Of a stretch of DNA of 64,000 bases, positions 18,989 to 26,790 are shown in pieces. The notes beneath the pieces are model-generated. The model did no database searches. It worked only from the letters and a program-made list of their open reading frames with translations, and had not been told where the DNA came from. The DNA comes from a bacterium (GTDB lineage: Bacteria; Bdellovibrionota_G; JALEGL01). Where the stretch lies: the NCBI GenBank assembly GCA_022763185.1, contig JALEGL010000006.1:366838-430837 (forward strand), in the 5' to 3' direction. Within the stretch, counting starts at the first letter, position 1; every line of letters begins with the position of its first letter. Made by a program: the position numbers and the translations under genes.

Positions 18989-20415
18989 GGCAATAAAACC
19001 TTTTCTAAGAGTTCTGGGTGGAAACCAAAAACAAGAGCAATCAATGTGGTTATAATAGGTGGAACCAGCATACCTAAAGCAAGTTTAACTTTTTGAGGTT
19101 TTTCTTGGTTTGCACTGGTTTCAAAAGATTTTAAGGTGATGGGTATTAAATATAGAAGATTTAAAAAACCACTGATCAAAAACACGGCCAATAAATAAGG
19201 TTTATGTGCCTCTATGCTACCATGCAACAAGTTTTCTTTACTGATAAAGCCAATCATTCCCGGCAAACCAGCTAAACCTAAAGAACAGATAAAAAAGCAA
19301 ATACTGACTACTGGATAGGCATAACCATAACCTTTGAGTTCCTCAATATAGTTTTTCCCTTCTTGACTTTGAAAGATACCAGCAACCCAGAACAAGGTGA
19401 TTTTTTGTAAAGCATGCGCAAAAAAGTGATAAAAAGCACCCATGATGGCTAAAGGAGACCCAATCAATGTACCCAAAGTAATGTATGAGATTTGCCCAAT
19501 TGTAGAATAAGCCAAGCGTTTTTTAATATGTTGGTGGGTCATGGCAATCAGAGATGCCAAAACAATTGTGACTGCTGTCAGCATGATTAAAATATAATAG
19601 TAAGGCAGTTGAGCAATGATATCCGGTGATAATAAATTAATGTTGAGTCGAAAAATACCTAAAGCTCCGGCTTTTACAACGGCCACGGCATGTAAAAGTG
19701 CAGATACAGGCGTGGGTGCTATCATGGCCGAAGGTAACCAACCATGAAAGGGCATCAAGGCTGTTTTAACTGAGAAACCTAAGAAAAGTAAAAGGTAACC
19801 AGCAATAAAAACTTTATTGTAAACCAATGAAGCATCAATTGTTGGGTCTTGTGTAAAGCTTAAGTCAATAGATTGCGAGAGAAAAAGCATTCCTAACAAA
19901 GCGGCTTGCCCTCCCATTAAAGTATAGCTTAGGTATTTCCGTCCAGCTTTAAAGGCATCTTCTGAGCGTTTATGAATAACCAGTGGGTAAGTGACCAAAC
20001 TGAGTAATTCAAAAAAGATAAAAAAGCTGAATAGGTTTTTTGAAAAACACATACCAAAGAGGCTCATTAAAGAAAGCGCAAAACAAATATAAAAAGTTTT
20101 TAATGGGGCATCGATGTATTTTTTAAAATAAGGTTTGGCATACAGCAAAGTCAGTGTCCACAAAAGGCTGGCCAGTAAAGCAAAACTAAGCCCTAGACGA
20201 TCCATAAAGAAACCAAGTGAGAAGTTTTTAGAGAAGTTGAGTAAATTTATTTCACTGTATTGAAAAAAGTGAAAGTTATAAAAAAGGTAGGCTAAAATAC
20301 AAGTGATGATGCTGGCAAAGGCAGTATGCAACAAGTTCAACTGTTTGCGTTCAAGAATTGTACTGGTGGCAATGAGTGAAACAAACAACATTAAAATAAT
20401 CAATAGATATATCAT
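18985..20415 (-). CDS. Mrp-type antiporter subunit D-like (second copy)
   Basis: 476 aa with about 14 TM segments and the proton-pumping domain motifs of the NuoL/M/N/MnhD family: FFIFFELLSLVTYPLVIHK, then AMIAPTPVSALLHAVAVVKA (conserved Lys and His helix) and STIGQISYITLG. Works in the inner membrane moving H+ and/or Na+. It follows the 498-aa MnhD-like gene with a 4-nt overlap. Two MnhD-like proteins in tandem plus a third, divergent one is more than the usual Mrp set. Confidence 0.85.
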   Translation of the reverse strand: MIYLLIILMLFVSLIATSTILERKQLNLLHTAFASIITCILAYLFYNFHFFQYSEINLLNFSKNFSLGFFMDRLGLSFALLASLLWTLTLLYAKPYFKKYIDAPLKTFYICFALSLMSLFGMCFSKNLFSFFIFFELLSLVTYPLVIHKRSEDAFKAGRKYLSYTLMGGQAALLGMLFLSQSIDLSFTQDPTIDASLVYNKVFIAGYLLLFLGFSVKTALMPFHGWLPSAMIAPTPVSALLHAVAVVKAGALGIFRLNINLLSPDIIAQLPYYYILIMLTAVTIVLASLIAMTHQHIKKRLAYSTIGQISYITLGTLIGSPLAIMGAFYHFFAHALQKITLFWVAGIFQSQEGKNYIEELKGYGYAYPVVSICFFICSLGLAGLPGMIGFISKENLLHGSIEAHKPYLLAVFLISGFLNLLYLIPITLKSFETSANQEKPQKVKLALGMLVPPIITTLIALVFGFHPELLEKVLLP

Positions 20416-21908
20416 GGTCTATGCTCCACATTATGCTCTGTTGAATTTAGCGTAACAGAAGAAGGGTTATGTTTTTTTATATAATGCATCCATTGTTTTT
20501 TCAAAGATGGGGTATAAGCGCTAATTCCTAATAAAATAAAAAACAAACATGAAAAAATAAGTTTTTTAGATAGGTTTAAACTTTTATGGACGGTTTCTTC
20601 TTCAGCTTCTTCTCTGGGTTCAAAGCAAACTTGAATGAATTTAAAAATATAGTTGGCTGTTGCTAAGCTGGCAAAAACCAAGAGTACCAATAAGATATAA
20701 TTGTGTTGGTCTAAGGCAGTTAAAACCAAATAAAACTTTGAAAAGAAGCCAGGGAATGGTGGTAAGCCAACCATAGAAGCCCCACTGATAATGGCTAGGC
20801 CTGCTAACCATTTAGATTGTTTAGATAGAGCCTTAAAGTCAGATAAGTTTTGATCTCTTGAATGGCTGATGGTTTGTTCACTGATAAGAAAAAATGCTGT
20901 TTTCATCAAAGCGTGAATAACAATATGAAAAAAAGCCGCAAAAAGCGCAAGGTCAGACTGTAAAGAAAAACCTAGAAAGATTAAGCCAATTTGTGAAATA
21001 CTGGAGTAGGCAAACATTTGCCGGGCATCTGATGTTTTGTAAGCGTGGTAAGCACCATAGAACACACCAAGTAAAGCCAATGTTTGAACAACCGGCCAAA
21101 ACGTGTGCGGAATCAGGTTTTGTGGAAAAACAATGAAAAATAATTTAAAAAAAACCACAATATTCATTTTAGTCATCAAAGATGAAATAAAAGCCACCAT
21201 ATAGCTTGGAGCAAATGTGTAGACAGAAGGCATCCAGGTATGCATTGGGAAAAGAGCGGATTTAATGGCTAAACCAACAAAGAAACATAGGATAGAAATA
21301 TGGATAATGCTTAAGTTGATGACTTCTGTTCTCAAGAAGTGAGCAGTGGCATCAATATTAAGGTAACCCGTTTGTGAGTAAAGTAAGCCTAAACCTAGAA
21401 GGTAGAAGGTAGCTGCACAGACACCTAAAATCAAGTATTTGTATACAGCCAAGGTGGCTTTGTCCCCTCCAATGGCCATAAGTGCGTAAGCACTCAATGC
21501 TGAAACTTCTATAAATACATAAATGTTGAATAAATCATTGCTAAACAGTAAACCTAAAAAGGCCGTGCATAAAATAGAAAACAAACTAAAGCTTAACTCT
21601 GACCAGCGACGGTACGCAAAAAGCGCAACTATAAAAGCAATGAAATTGATGAGTATGGCCAAGACGGCAAAAATTGGATTAACCTTAAAACTTATGCCCA
21701 GATGGGTTATCCATCCTGCAAAATGATTGCTAACAAAACCATAGGATAAACAGCTTTGCAACAGTTTAAAAGATAGAACGATATTGATTAAATAAGCCCA
21801 AGACAAAATACGAAAGACATTAGATTTTTTTAATGCGCCCAAAACAGCAGAGCCAAGAGCAACAATAAAAGGGATAGATAAAATAACAATAGGCAGTTGT
21901 GATTCCAT
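20412..21908 (-). CDS. mnhD: Mrp-type antiporter subunit MnhD/MrpD
   Basis: 498 aa starting at MESQLPIVILSIPFIVALGS, 4 nt behind the mnhC stop; a longer frame start (21971) would lie inside mnhC. It has the antiporter-family helices FNIYVFIEVSALSAYALMAI (Glu in TM5) and SAYSSISQIGLIFLG-like TM segments, plus AFFHIVIHALMKTAFF and GLPPFPGFFSKFYL. It forms the cation/proton path of the Mrp complex with MnhC. A hydrophilic C-terminal tail of about 60 aa includes an acidic EPREEAEEET stretch. Confidence 0.9.
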   Translation of the reverse strand: MESQLPIVILSIPFIVALGSAVLGALKKSNVFRILSWAYLINIVLSFKLLQSCLSYGFVSNHFAGWITHLGISFKVNPIFAVLAILINFIAFIVALFAYRRWSELSFSLFSILCTAFLGLLFSNDLFNIYVFIEVSALSAYALMAIGGDKATLAVYKYLILGVCAATFYLLGLGLLYSQTGYLNIDATAHFLRTEVINLSIIHISILCFFVGLAIKSALFPMHTWMPSVYTFAPSYMVAFISSLMTKMNIVVFFKLFFIVFPQNLIPHTFWPVVQTLALLGVFYGAYHAYKTSDARQMFAYSSISQIGLIFLGFSLQSDLALFAAFFHIVIHALMKTAFFLISEQTISHSRDQNLSDFKALSKQSKWLAGLAIISGASMVGLPPFPGFFSKFYLVLTALDQHNYILLVLLVFASLATANYIFKFIQVCFEPREEAEEETVHKSLNLSKKLIFSCLFFILLGISAYTPSLKKQWMHYIKKHNPSSVTLNSTEHNVEHRP

Positions 21909-21912
21909 AACG

Positions 21913-22260
21913 TTATGATTCCTTTTGTACTTTTTTAATGAGCGCTTGCTCATCCAAGGTGCCATAAGCACGGTGAATTCTAATCAATAAACTTAAGGCT
22001 AAGCCTGTGGTTGCAACCCCAACAACAATAGCTGTTAGCATGAGGGCATGGGGGAGAGGGTTGATAATATGACTGATATCATGAGCATGCTGAGCTATAG
22101 GAGCTAAACCATGCTTCTTGTAAGCCATAGCTATAAAAAACAAAATAATGGATACTTGCATGATATTAAGCGCCATCAGTTTTTTCATCAGGTTTTTGCA
22201 AAACAGAACTCCACTTAACCCTAAACATAAAATTAAAAAAATCAGTAAGTATTGAGTCAT
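21913..22260 (-). CDS. mnhC: Mrp-type antiporter subunit MnhC/MrpC (NuoK-like)
   Basis: 115 aa with three TM segments, as in NuoK/MnhC. The second helix NIMQVSIILFFIAMAYK and third HALMLTAIVVGVATTGLALS (NuoK-like LTAIVIG) are diagnostic. Partner of MnhD in the proton channel. Overlaps mnhB by 4 nt and sits 4 nt before mnhD. Confidence 0.9.
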   Translation of the reverse strand: MTQYLLIFLILCLGLSGVLFCKNLMKKLMALNIMQVSIILFFIAMAYKKHGLAPIAQHAHDISHIINPLPHALMLTAIVVGVATTGLALSLLIRIHRAYGTLDEQALIKKVQKES

Positions 22261-22679
22261 GATTCTGAATCCATCGCGGCACGGGTTAATAATTCAAAAA
22301 TTAAGCACAGAGCACTGGGTACGGTGATAGTAACCCCCAACTCAATAAGTAGACTACCTAGAGCACGGTGTTTACCACTACCAAAAGGAATACTGTAATC
22401 CAGAAAAGACGTTGGCATACTCAAGGCACCAACGAAAAAATAAGTCAAAGTTCCAAGAGCTGCACCAAATAAGAGCAAACGTAAAGGAATAGCAAAGTTT
22501 TGTTGAGGTTTTAAGCACATTCTATTGAGCATATAAGCGGCAGCTAAAATAGCACCAGCTTGAAAACCTCCACCAGGGCCATAGTGGCCATGAAAAAAGA
22601 CATAGAACGCAAAGACAATCATGGGTGGTGTGACTATTTTTGCACCAAGATTAAGTATGTTGCTATCAAATGATTTCAT
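22257..22679 (-). CDS. mnhB: Mrp-type antiporter subunit MnhB/MrpB
   Basis: 140 aa, four TM segments. MnhB signature FYVFFHGHYGPGGGFQAGAI is clear. In Mrp complexes MnhB is needed for assembly and Na+ transport. Overlaps both neighbours by 4 nt (ATGA). Confidence 0.92.
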   Translation of the reverse strand: MKSFDSNILNLGAKIVTPPMIVFAFYVFFHGHYGPGGGFQAGAILAAAYMLNRMCLKPQQNFAIPLRLLLFGAALGTLTYFFVGALSMPTSFLDYSIPFGSGKHRALGSLLIELGVTITVPSALCLIFELLTRAAMDSES

Positions 22680-22987
22680 TGTTGACGATCCCTTCTAAAA
22701 CCCAATACCAGCAAGCAAGCCAGTGCTGAGGTGAAGATAACTGCAGTTTCAAACAAGGTGTCTAAGGATCTATAGTCTGCAAGTACGTCGGTAACCAGAT
22801 TGGGACCTCCAGTTTGTTCATAACCATGTTCGATATAATGGGGGGAAACGTGGCGCGAAGCAGGAGATTGTGCGTCACCAAAATCTGGCAATTGACTTGC
22901 TGCATAAGCCAGGACCAAAAAAAAACTTGTGAGCAAGACAAACTTACCTATTCTGCTGACGTAGTTTAAAAATAGGCCTGGCTTCAC
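22676..22987 (-). CDS. MbhE-like antiporter subunit
   Basis: 103 aa with an N-terminal and a C-terminal TM segment around a loop, SPHYIEHGYEQTGGPNLVTD, then VLADYRSLDTLFETAVIFTS. The RSLDTLFETAVIFTSAL region is that of MbhE and of the C terminus of MnhA/MrpA. Here it is a separate gene, as in archaeal Mbh clusters. Inner membrane. Confidence 0.82.
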   Translation of the reverse strand: MKPGLFLNYVSRIGKFVLLTSFFLVLAYAASQLPDFGDAQSPASRHVSPHYIEHGYEQTGGPNLVTDVLADYRSLDTLFETAVIFTSALACLLVLGFRRDRQQ

Positions 22988-23238
22988 GATTCTACCTCAT
23001 TGTGTTTGGATGTTTTAAATATCCCAGTAACAAAATAGATTGTGGTGATGGCAGCTCCAATACAAGCTTCTGTAAAGGCTACGTCTAAAGCGCCCATTAG
23101 AGTAAAAATAAGCGCGGAGAAGAAACTAAAAGCACCAAAAATAATCACTGCATTAAGTAGACTGGAGCCATACAATGCAAAAGCTCCACACAAGAACAGA
23201 AAAATCAAAAGCAGATCTAGGATAATATCAATATTCAT
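22984..23238 (-). CDS. MbhD-like antiporter subunit (DUF4040)
   Basis: 84 aa with three TM segments. The third, GALDVAFTEACIGAAITTIY, is the DUF4040/MbhD signature (DVAxTEAxVGAG), which corresponds to a NuoJ-like part of MnhA. The conserved Glu in FTEA probably lies on the ion path. 4-nt overlaps on both sides. Confidence 0.88.
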   Translation of the reverse strand: MNIDIILDLLLIFLFLCGAFALYGSSLLNAVIIFGAFSFFSALIFTLMGALDVAFTEACIGAAITTIYFVTGIFKTSKHNEVES

Positions 23239-23549
23239 TTAAGTTTCTCTTCATCGGTTAATTTCCAGGGTTTTAAGCCAAACTTTAAAGCTGCTCTGGA
23301 AAGTGCATGCGTTAGCAAAGGGTTGGCAAAAAATATAAAAACAAGAATGAATAAGATCTTTAAAGTATCAAGGCTAAAAGCATGTTGCAATGCAATGCCA
23401 ATAAGCATTAGAGCTATGCCTAAAGTATCTGATTTTCCTACGGCATGTAATCGTGAATAAAAATCGGGAAAGCGTAAAACGCCAATGATGCCTAAAAAAG
23501 TGAAAAAGAAGCCAATCAAAAAAAGTACTTTCCCAAGTAGAGCAATCAT
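23235..23549 (-). CDS. mnhG: Mrp-type antiporter subunit MnhG/MrpG
   Basis: 104 aa, three TM segments, with the MnhG signature GVLRFPDFYSRLHAVGKSDT following TM1. Small structural subunit of the Mrp complex in the inner membrane. Overlaps mnhF by 4 nt. Confidence 0.93.
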   Translation of the reverse strand: MIALLGKVLFLIGFFFTFLGIIGVLRFPDFYSRLHAVGKSDTLGIALMLIGIALQHAFSLDTLKILFILVFIFFANPLLTHALSRAALKFGLKPWKLTDEEKLK

Positions 23550-23842
23550 TTTATGTTTTCCTTTATCTGTGTATCCTGCTCAAGGTCTTGTTTGTCTTGC
23601 ATGAATTTAGCCAGAACCAAGGGGCCTATAAAGCCTAAAATAGCGTAGCTTAAGGCAATATCAATATAGTAGGTGAGTTGATTGGTGACAATGCCTATCA
23701 GTAAAAGAATAACCAGCGTTTTGCTTGCAATTAAGCCAATGCCTGTCAATCGATCAAACAAGGTTGGTCCAGTAAAAACTCTATAGAGTGAAAGGGCCAT
23801 AACGGCGCATAAAATATAAAGCATGATTTGAAAGAAACTCAT
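23546..23842 (-). CDS. mnhF: Mrp-type antiporter subunit MnhF/MrpF
   Basis: 98 aa, three TM segments. YRVFTGPTLFDRLTGIGLIA matches the MnhF signature (GPtxaDRvxaxd). Acidic tail KFMQDKQDLEQDTQIKENIK on the cytoplasmic side. Overlaps mnhE and mnhG by 4 nt. Confidence 0.92.
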   Translation of the reverse strand: MSFFQIMLYILCAVMALSLYRVFTGPTLFDRLTGIGLIASKTLVILLLIGIVTNQLTYYIDIALSYAILGFIGPLVLAKFMQDKQDLEQDTQIKENIK

Positions 23843-24348
23843 GCCACTTCCTTTTTGTTATGAAGATCCGAGTGTTCAAAAAGTCTATGCACTCTTTCTT
23901 GCATTTCTCCTTGTAAACCATCGGGTAAAAGGCTTTTGACCGCATCATGGGTTAATGCATGAATCACAAATGTATCACCTTCAATATCCAGGGTAACGGT
24001 TCCTGGGGTCAGTGTAATTGAGTTGGCCAGTGTCAATTGGGCAAAAACATGTGGCAACTTTTGATCAAATTTAATGATTGATGGATTGATGGGCATGATG
24101 GGTTTTAAAATGACTGGTATCATCTTAAGATTAGAGTCAATCACTTGCCATATGAGCCATAAACAATAGCGAAGGAATGCAAGACTTTTTAGCAATGAAA
24201 ATGGAGGCCTTTGCGATTTTGGAAAGATGTAGTTTAGCGTAATAAAACTAACAATTGCACAAAGAATAAACCCCTCAGAAACGTGCAATAGATCAAATTT
24301 TTGTGAAAGCGTTAGCCAAAAACCAAACAATGTTAAAAAAGTAAACAC
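23839..24348 (-). CDS. mnhE: Mrp-type antiporter subunit MnhE/MrpE, first gene of operon
   Basis: 169 aa with two or three N-terminal TM segments and a cytoplasmic C-terminal domain carrying ANSITLTPGTVTLDIEGDTF, the MnhE hallmark. First gene of the E-F-G-MbhD-MbhE-B-C-D-D-(small)-terminal order, which is that of the antiporter module in archaeal membrane-bound hydrogenase clusters. No hydrogenase gene is present nearby. Its promoter must lie in 24349-24550, divergent from DUF2853. Confidence 0.88.
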   Translation of the reverse strand: MFTFLTLFGFWLTLSQKFDLLHVSEGFILCAIVSFITLNYIFPKSQRPPFSLLKSLAFLRYCLWLIWQVIDSNLKMIPVILKPIMPINPSIIKFDQKLPHVFAQLTLANSITLTPGTVTLDIEGDTFVIHALTHDAVKSLLPDGLQGEMQERVHRLFEHSDLHNKKEVA

Positions 24349-24550
24349 GCTTGCTTCATAATGGAAGTCAAAAAAAAGATAAAGTCTAAAACAATAATTT
24401 GAAAAGTTTTTTCAATAGAAAAATCAATGGTTTTATTATAGTTTTTAATAGGTTAATCGTTAAATAAAATCTTCATGATAAGAACTGAAGCAAAGTTAAA
24501 AAGTGAAAGTAAGGATTTGACAGAATAACAATGAGCCAATATATCTAGTT

Positions 24551-24579
24551 TTGACTGCACAGCATAAGCTGTCTATATT
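24551..24579 (+). promoter_or_regulatory. Sigma-70-type promoter of the DUF2853 gene
   Basis: TTGACT (24551-24556), exactly 17 bp spacer, TATATT (24574-24579). The spacer contains the small inverted repeat ACAGC-ATAA-GCTGT. RBS AAGGAG follows at 24590, 8 nt before the start codon. Confidence 0.75.
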
Positions 24580-24603
24580 TAAACGTATCAAGGAGAAAGA
24601 ATA

Positions 24604-24948
24604 ATGAGCGAAAAAAGAGATGAACTGATTCAAAAGTTTGCGGTTGATTTAAAAGAAAAATGTGGTGTAACCCCTGATATGGATTTGCTAGAAAAAGTAA
24701 CTGTAGCATGTGGGCCAACAATTTTTAATGCAGATGCAGCAACGGTATCTTCTTCAGACTCATCAGAACTTGAAACGGTGAAAAAAAACTTTCTTATCAA
24801 CAAATTGGGTTTAACTGATGGTCCAGAGCTGGATCAAGCCATTGAAACTGTCATGAATACTTACGGACAATCTAACAGAAATAAATATCGTCCAGTGGTT
24901 TATTACATGTTAACCAAACACTTCAACAAAGAGTCAATTTACGCATAA
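24604..24948 (+). CDS. DUF2853 family protein
   Basis: 114 aa cytoplasmic, acidic helical protein. The sequences KEKCGVTPDMDLLEKVTVAC, FNADAATVSSSDSSELETVK and QSNRNKYRPVVYYMLTKHF are those of DUF2853. No function is established for the family. Strong promoter, RBS and terminator make it a monocistronic, probably highly expressed gene. Confidence 0.9.
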   Translation: MSEKRDELIQKFAVDLKEKCGVTPDMDLLEKVTVACGPTIFNADAATVSSSDSSELETVKKNFLINKLGLTDGPELDQAIETVMNTYGQSNRNKYRPVVYYMLTKHFNKESIYA

Positions 24949-24968
24949 ATTGCGGATGAACGATTGAT

Positions 24969-24999
24969 TAAAAAAGGGGGCGTAGGCCCCCTTTTTTTA
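24969..24999 (+). terminator. Rho-independent terminator after DUF2853
   Basis: GGGGG (24976-24980) and CCCCC (24987-24991) stem extended by flanking A5/T5 pairs, followed by a run of seven T. Confidence 0.92.
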
Positions 25000-25028
25000 T
25001 GGCAATATTCTTTAGCATAGGAGTAAGA

Positions 25029-25343
25029 ATGTTAAATAATCATCAATGCACGCCTGCAGCACAAAAGTTAAATAAGCAAGCCATTCATCAATACTTTAAA
25101 GAGCTTGATTCATGGGAGATTTCTGGAGATCAATCTTGTATTGAGAAAGAGTTTAGTTTTGCAAACTTTCAGCAAGCTCTGAATTTTGTCAATCAGGTGG
25201 GAGCCATTGCCCAAGAGCAAAATCACCATCCAGACATTTATCTTTCTTGGGGCAGGGTTTTATTGATGTTATCCACCCATGATCGAGGGGGATTAAGTAT
25301 CAACGACTTTATTGTGGCCTCAAAGATAGATCGACTGATTTGA
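25029..25343 (+). CDS. phhB: 4a-hydroxytetrahydrobiopterin dehydratase (pterin carbinolamine dehydratase)
   Basis: 104 aa. The family core is present: LDSWEISGDQSCIEKEFSF, then AQEQNHHPDIYLSWGRV (NHHP with catalytic His pair) and THDRGGLSINDFIVA. It dehydrates 4a-hydroxytetrahydropterin for recycling after aromatic amino acid hydroxylation; in bacteria without such hydroxylases it may serve molybdopterin or be moonlighting. No phenylalanine hydroxylase is in the window. ATG 25029 is chosen because GGAG precedes it by 6 nt; an earlier ATG at 24999 lies in the terminator. Confidence 0.9.
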   Translation: MLNNHQCTPAAQKLNKQAIHQYFKELDSWEISGDQSCIEKEFSFANFQQALNFVNQVGAIAQEQNHHPDIYLSWGRVLLMLSTHDRGGLSINDFIVASKIDRLI

Positions 25344-25349
25344 GGCGGC

Positions 25350-25946
25350 TCATTTAAAATAAGGGTTTTCACCAGAAGCGTGATCAGTGATATCCACCAC
25401 CTCGATAATCTCTGGTGCAAGTTCTCTAATCCGTTTTTCAATACCGTGTTTGAGCGTTGCTGTAGAGCTTGAGCAGCCTTGACAGCCACCACTAAGCTTA
25501 ACATAGGCTTTAAGGTCTTTAATTTCAACCAACTCCACTTTTCCACCATGAGATGCCAAGGCCGGGTTGATCTCATGTTCAAAAACCTGTTGAATTTTAG
25601 CTTCACTGCTTTGATCAGGGTCAATATGGGGTCTGTTGGGGTTATCGACCTTAAAACCTGATCCAGAAACACTTTCTACCCAATCAACTGTGGCGCCATC
25701 CATTTTTTCAGTCAGTTTTTTTTCAAGGACAACATTAAATTTTTCTAATTCAAGTGTAACATCGTGGTCTGTAAGCTTGGATTTTTCATCTAAAAAAAAT
25801 TGATAATTGTAACCTGAAGCGTTGGCACTGGGAATGGTTACCCTCAATAAAGTATTTTCTGGCTCAGCTCTTTTTTCAATGAAGGCCAAAATCTTCTCTG
25901 TTGCTTTATCTGTGAAATCTATTTTTAAAGTATTCTTCATGGTCAT
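25350..25946 (-). CDS. NfuA-like iron-sulfur cluster carrier (HesB-like + NifU C-terminal domain)
   Basis: 198 aa. N-terminal A-type/HesB-like fold (FTDKATEKILAFIEKRAEPE, Cys residues lost as in NfuA), C-terminal NifU domain with GGKVELVEIKDLKAYVKLSG and the cluster-binding CQGC. NfuA carries 4Fe-4S clusters to apo-enzymes in the cytoplasm. It lies just after sdhB (78 nt), an Fe-S protein, which fits. An in-frame TTG further upstream (25967) is possible, but ATG 25946 or 25940 is more likely. Confidence 0.85.
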   Translation of the reverse strand: MTMKNTLKIDFTDKATEKILAFIEKRAEPENTLLRVTIPSANASGYNYQFFLDEKSKLTDHDVTLELEKFNVVLEKKLTEKMDGATVDWVESVSGSGFKVDNPNRPHIDPDQSSEAKIQQVFEHEINPALASHGGKVELVEIKDLKAYVKLSGGCQGCSSSTATLKHGIEKRIRELAPEIIEVVDITDHASGENPYFK

Positions 25947-26043
25947 GGTCTCTTTTTTCTTAATCAACCCAATTTAGGCACCAGATTGTTTTTGTCTATA
26001 CGCTAACTCTAAATGGGGGACACGTGTGTGTCCCCAGACAAAC

Positions 26044-26790
26044 TTAGTCTTGGCTGAAAAACGACTTAGTAAACCAACGGTTGTTTTTAATGATATTGCG
26101 CATTTCAATTTCTTTAGGGCAAACAGCTTCGCATTCTTGCGTGTTGGTGCAGGCGCCAAAACCTTCTTTATCCATTTGCTGAGTCATTTTTAATGTTCTT
26201 GATTCCGCTTCTACTTTTCCTTGCGGTAAGCTATTAAGGTGATTGATTTTTGCAGATACAAACAGTTGTGCACTGGCATTTTTGCAAGCTGCAACGCAAG
26301 CTCCACAGCCAATGCATGCTGCGGTATTAAAAGCATCATCGGCAATATCTTTTTTAATAGGAATTGCATTGCCATCGGGAGCGTTGCCCGTAGATGTACT
26401 TACATAACCGCCAGCTTGAATAATCCTATCAAAGGCGCTTCTATCAACCATCAAATCCTTAATCACTGGAAAGGCTCTTGCTCTCCAAGGTTCAATAATA
26501 ATTGTGTCTCCATCAGAAAAAGTACGCATATGCAATTGACAGGTGGTGGTAGCTTTTTTGGGGCCATGTGCTACGCCATTGATCACTAAAGAGCAAGATC
26601 CACAAATTCCCTCTCTGCAGTCATGATCAAAAACAATAGGTTCTTCCCCTTTTGCTTCAAGACTTTCATTGACAATATCCAACATTTCTAAAAAAGAGCT
26701 GTCTTCACTTACATCGTTAGCTTCAATGTCCTGAAAATAACCCTTAGCTGCAGCATTTTTCTGACGCCATACCTTAAGCAATAGTTTCAT
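26044..26790 (-). CDS. sdhB: Succinate dehydrogenase / fumarate reductase iron-sulfur subunit
   Basis: 248 aa. [2Fe-2S] Cys set in CREGICGSC plus a later TTCQLHM; [4Fe-4S]/[3Fe-4S] sets in [13 protein letters not shown] and [16 protein letters not shown]. Relays electrons from SdhA to the haem b subunit on the cytoplasmic face of the inner membrane. Start shares one base with the sdhA stop (TAATG). Confidence 0.96.
   Translation of the reverse strand: MKLLLKVWRQKNAAAKGYFQDIEANDVSEDSSFLEMLDIVNESLEAKGEEPIVFDHDCREGICGSCSLVINGVAHGPKKATTTCQLHMRTFSDGDTIIIEPWRARAFPVIKDLMVDRSAFDRIIQAGGYVSTSTGNAPDGNAIPIKKDIADDAFNTAACIGCGACVAACKNASAQLFVSAKINHLNSLPQGKVEAESRTLKMTQQMDKEGFGACTNTQECEAVCPKEIEMRNIIKNNRWFTKSFFSQD

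Noticed and set aside
18985-24348. NADH dehydrogenase (complex I) operon
   Set aside because: MnhE, MnhF, MnhG and MnhB signatures are those of Mrp; there are no NuoB/C/D/E/F/G/I genes.
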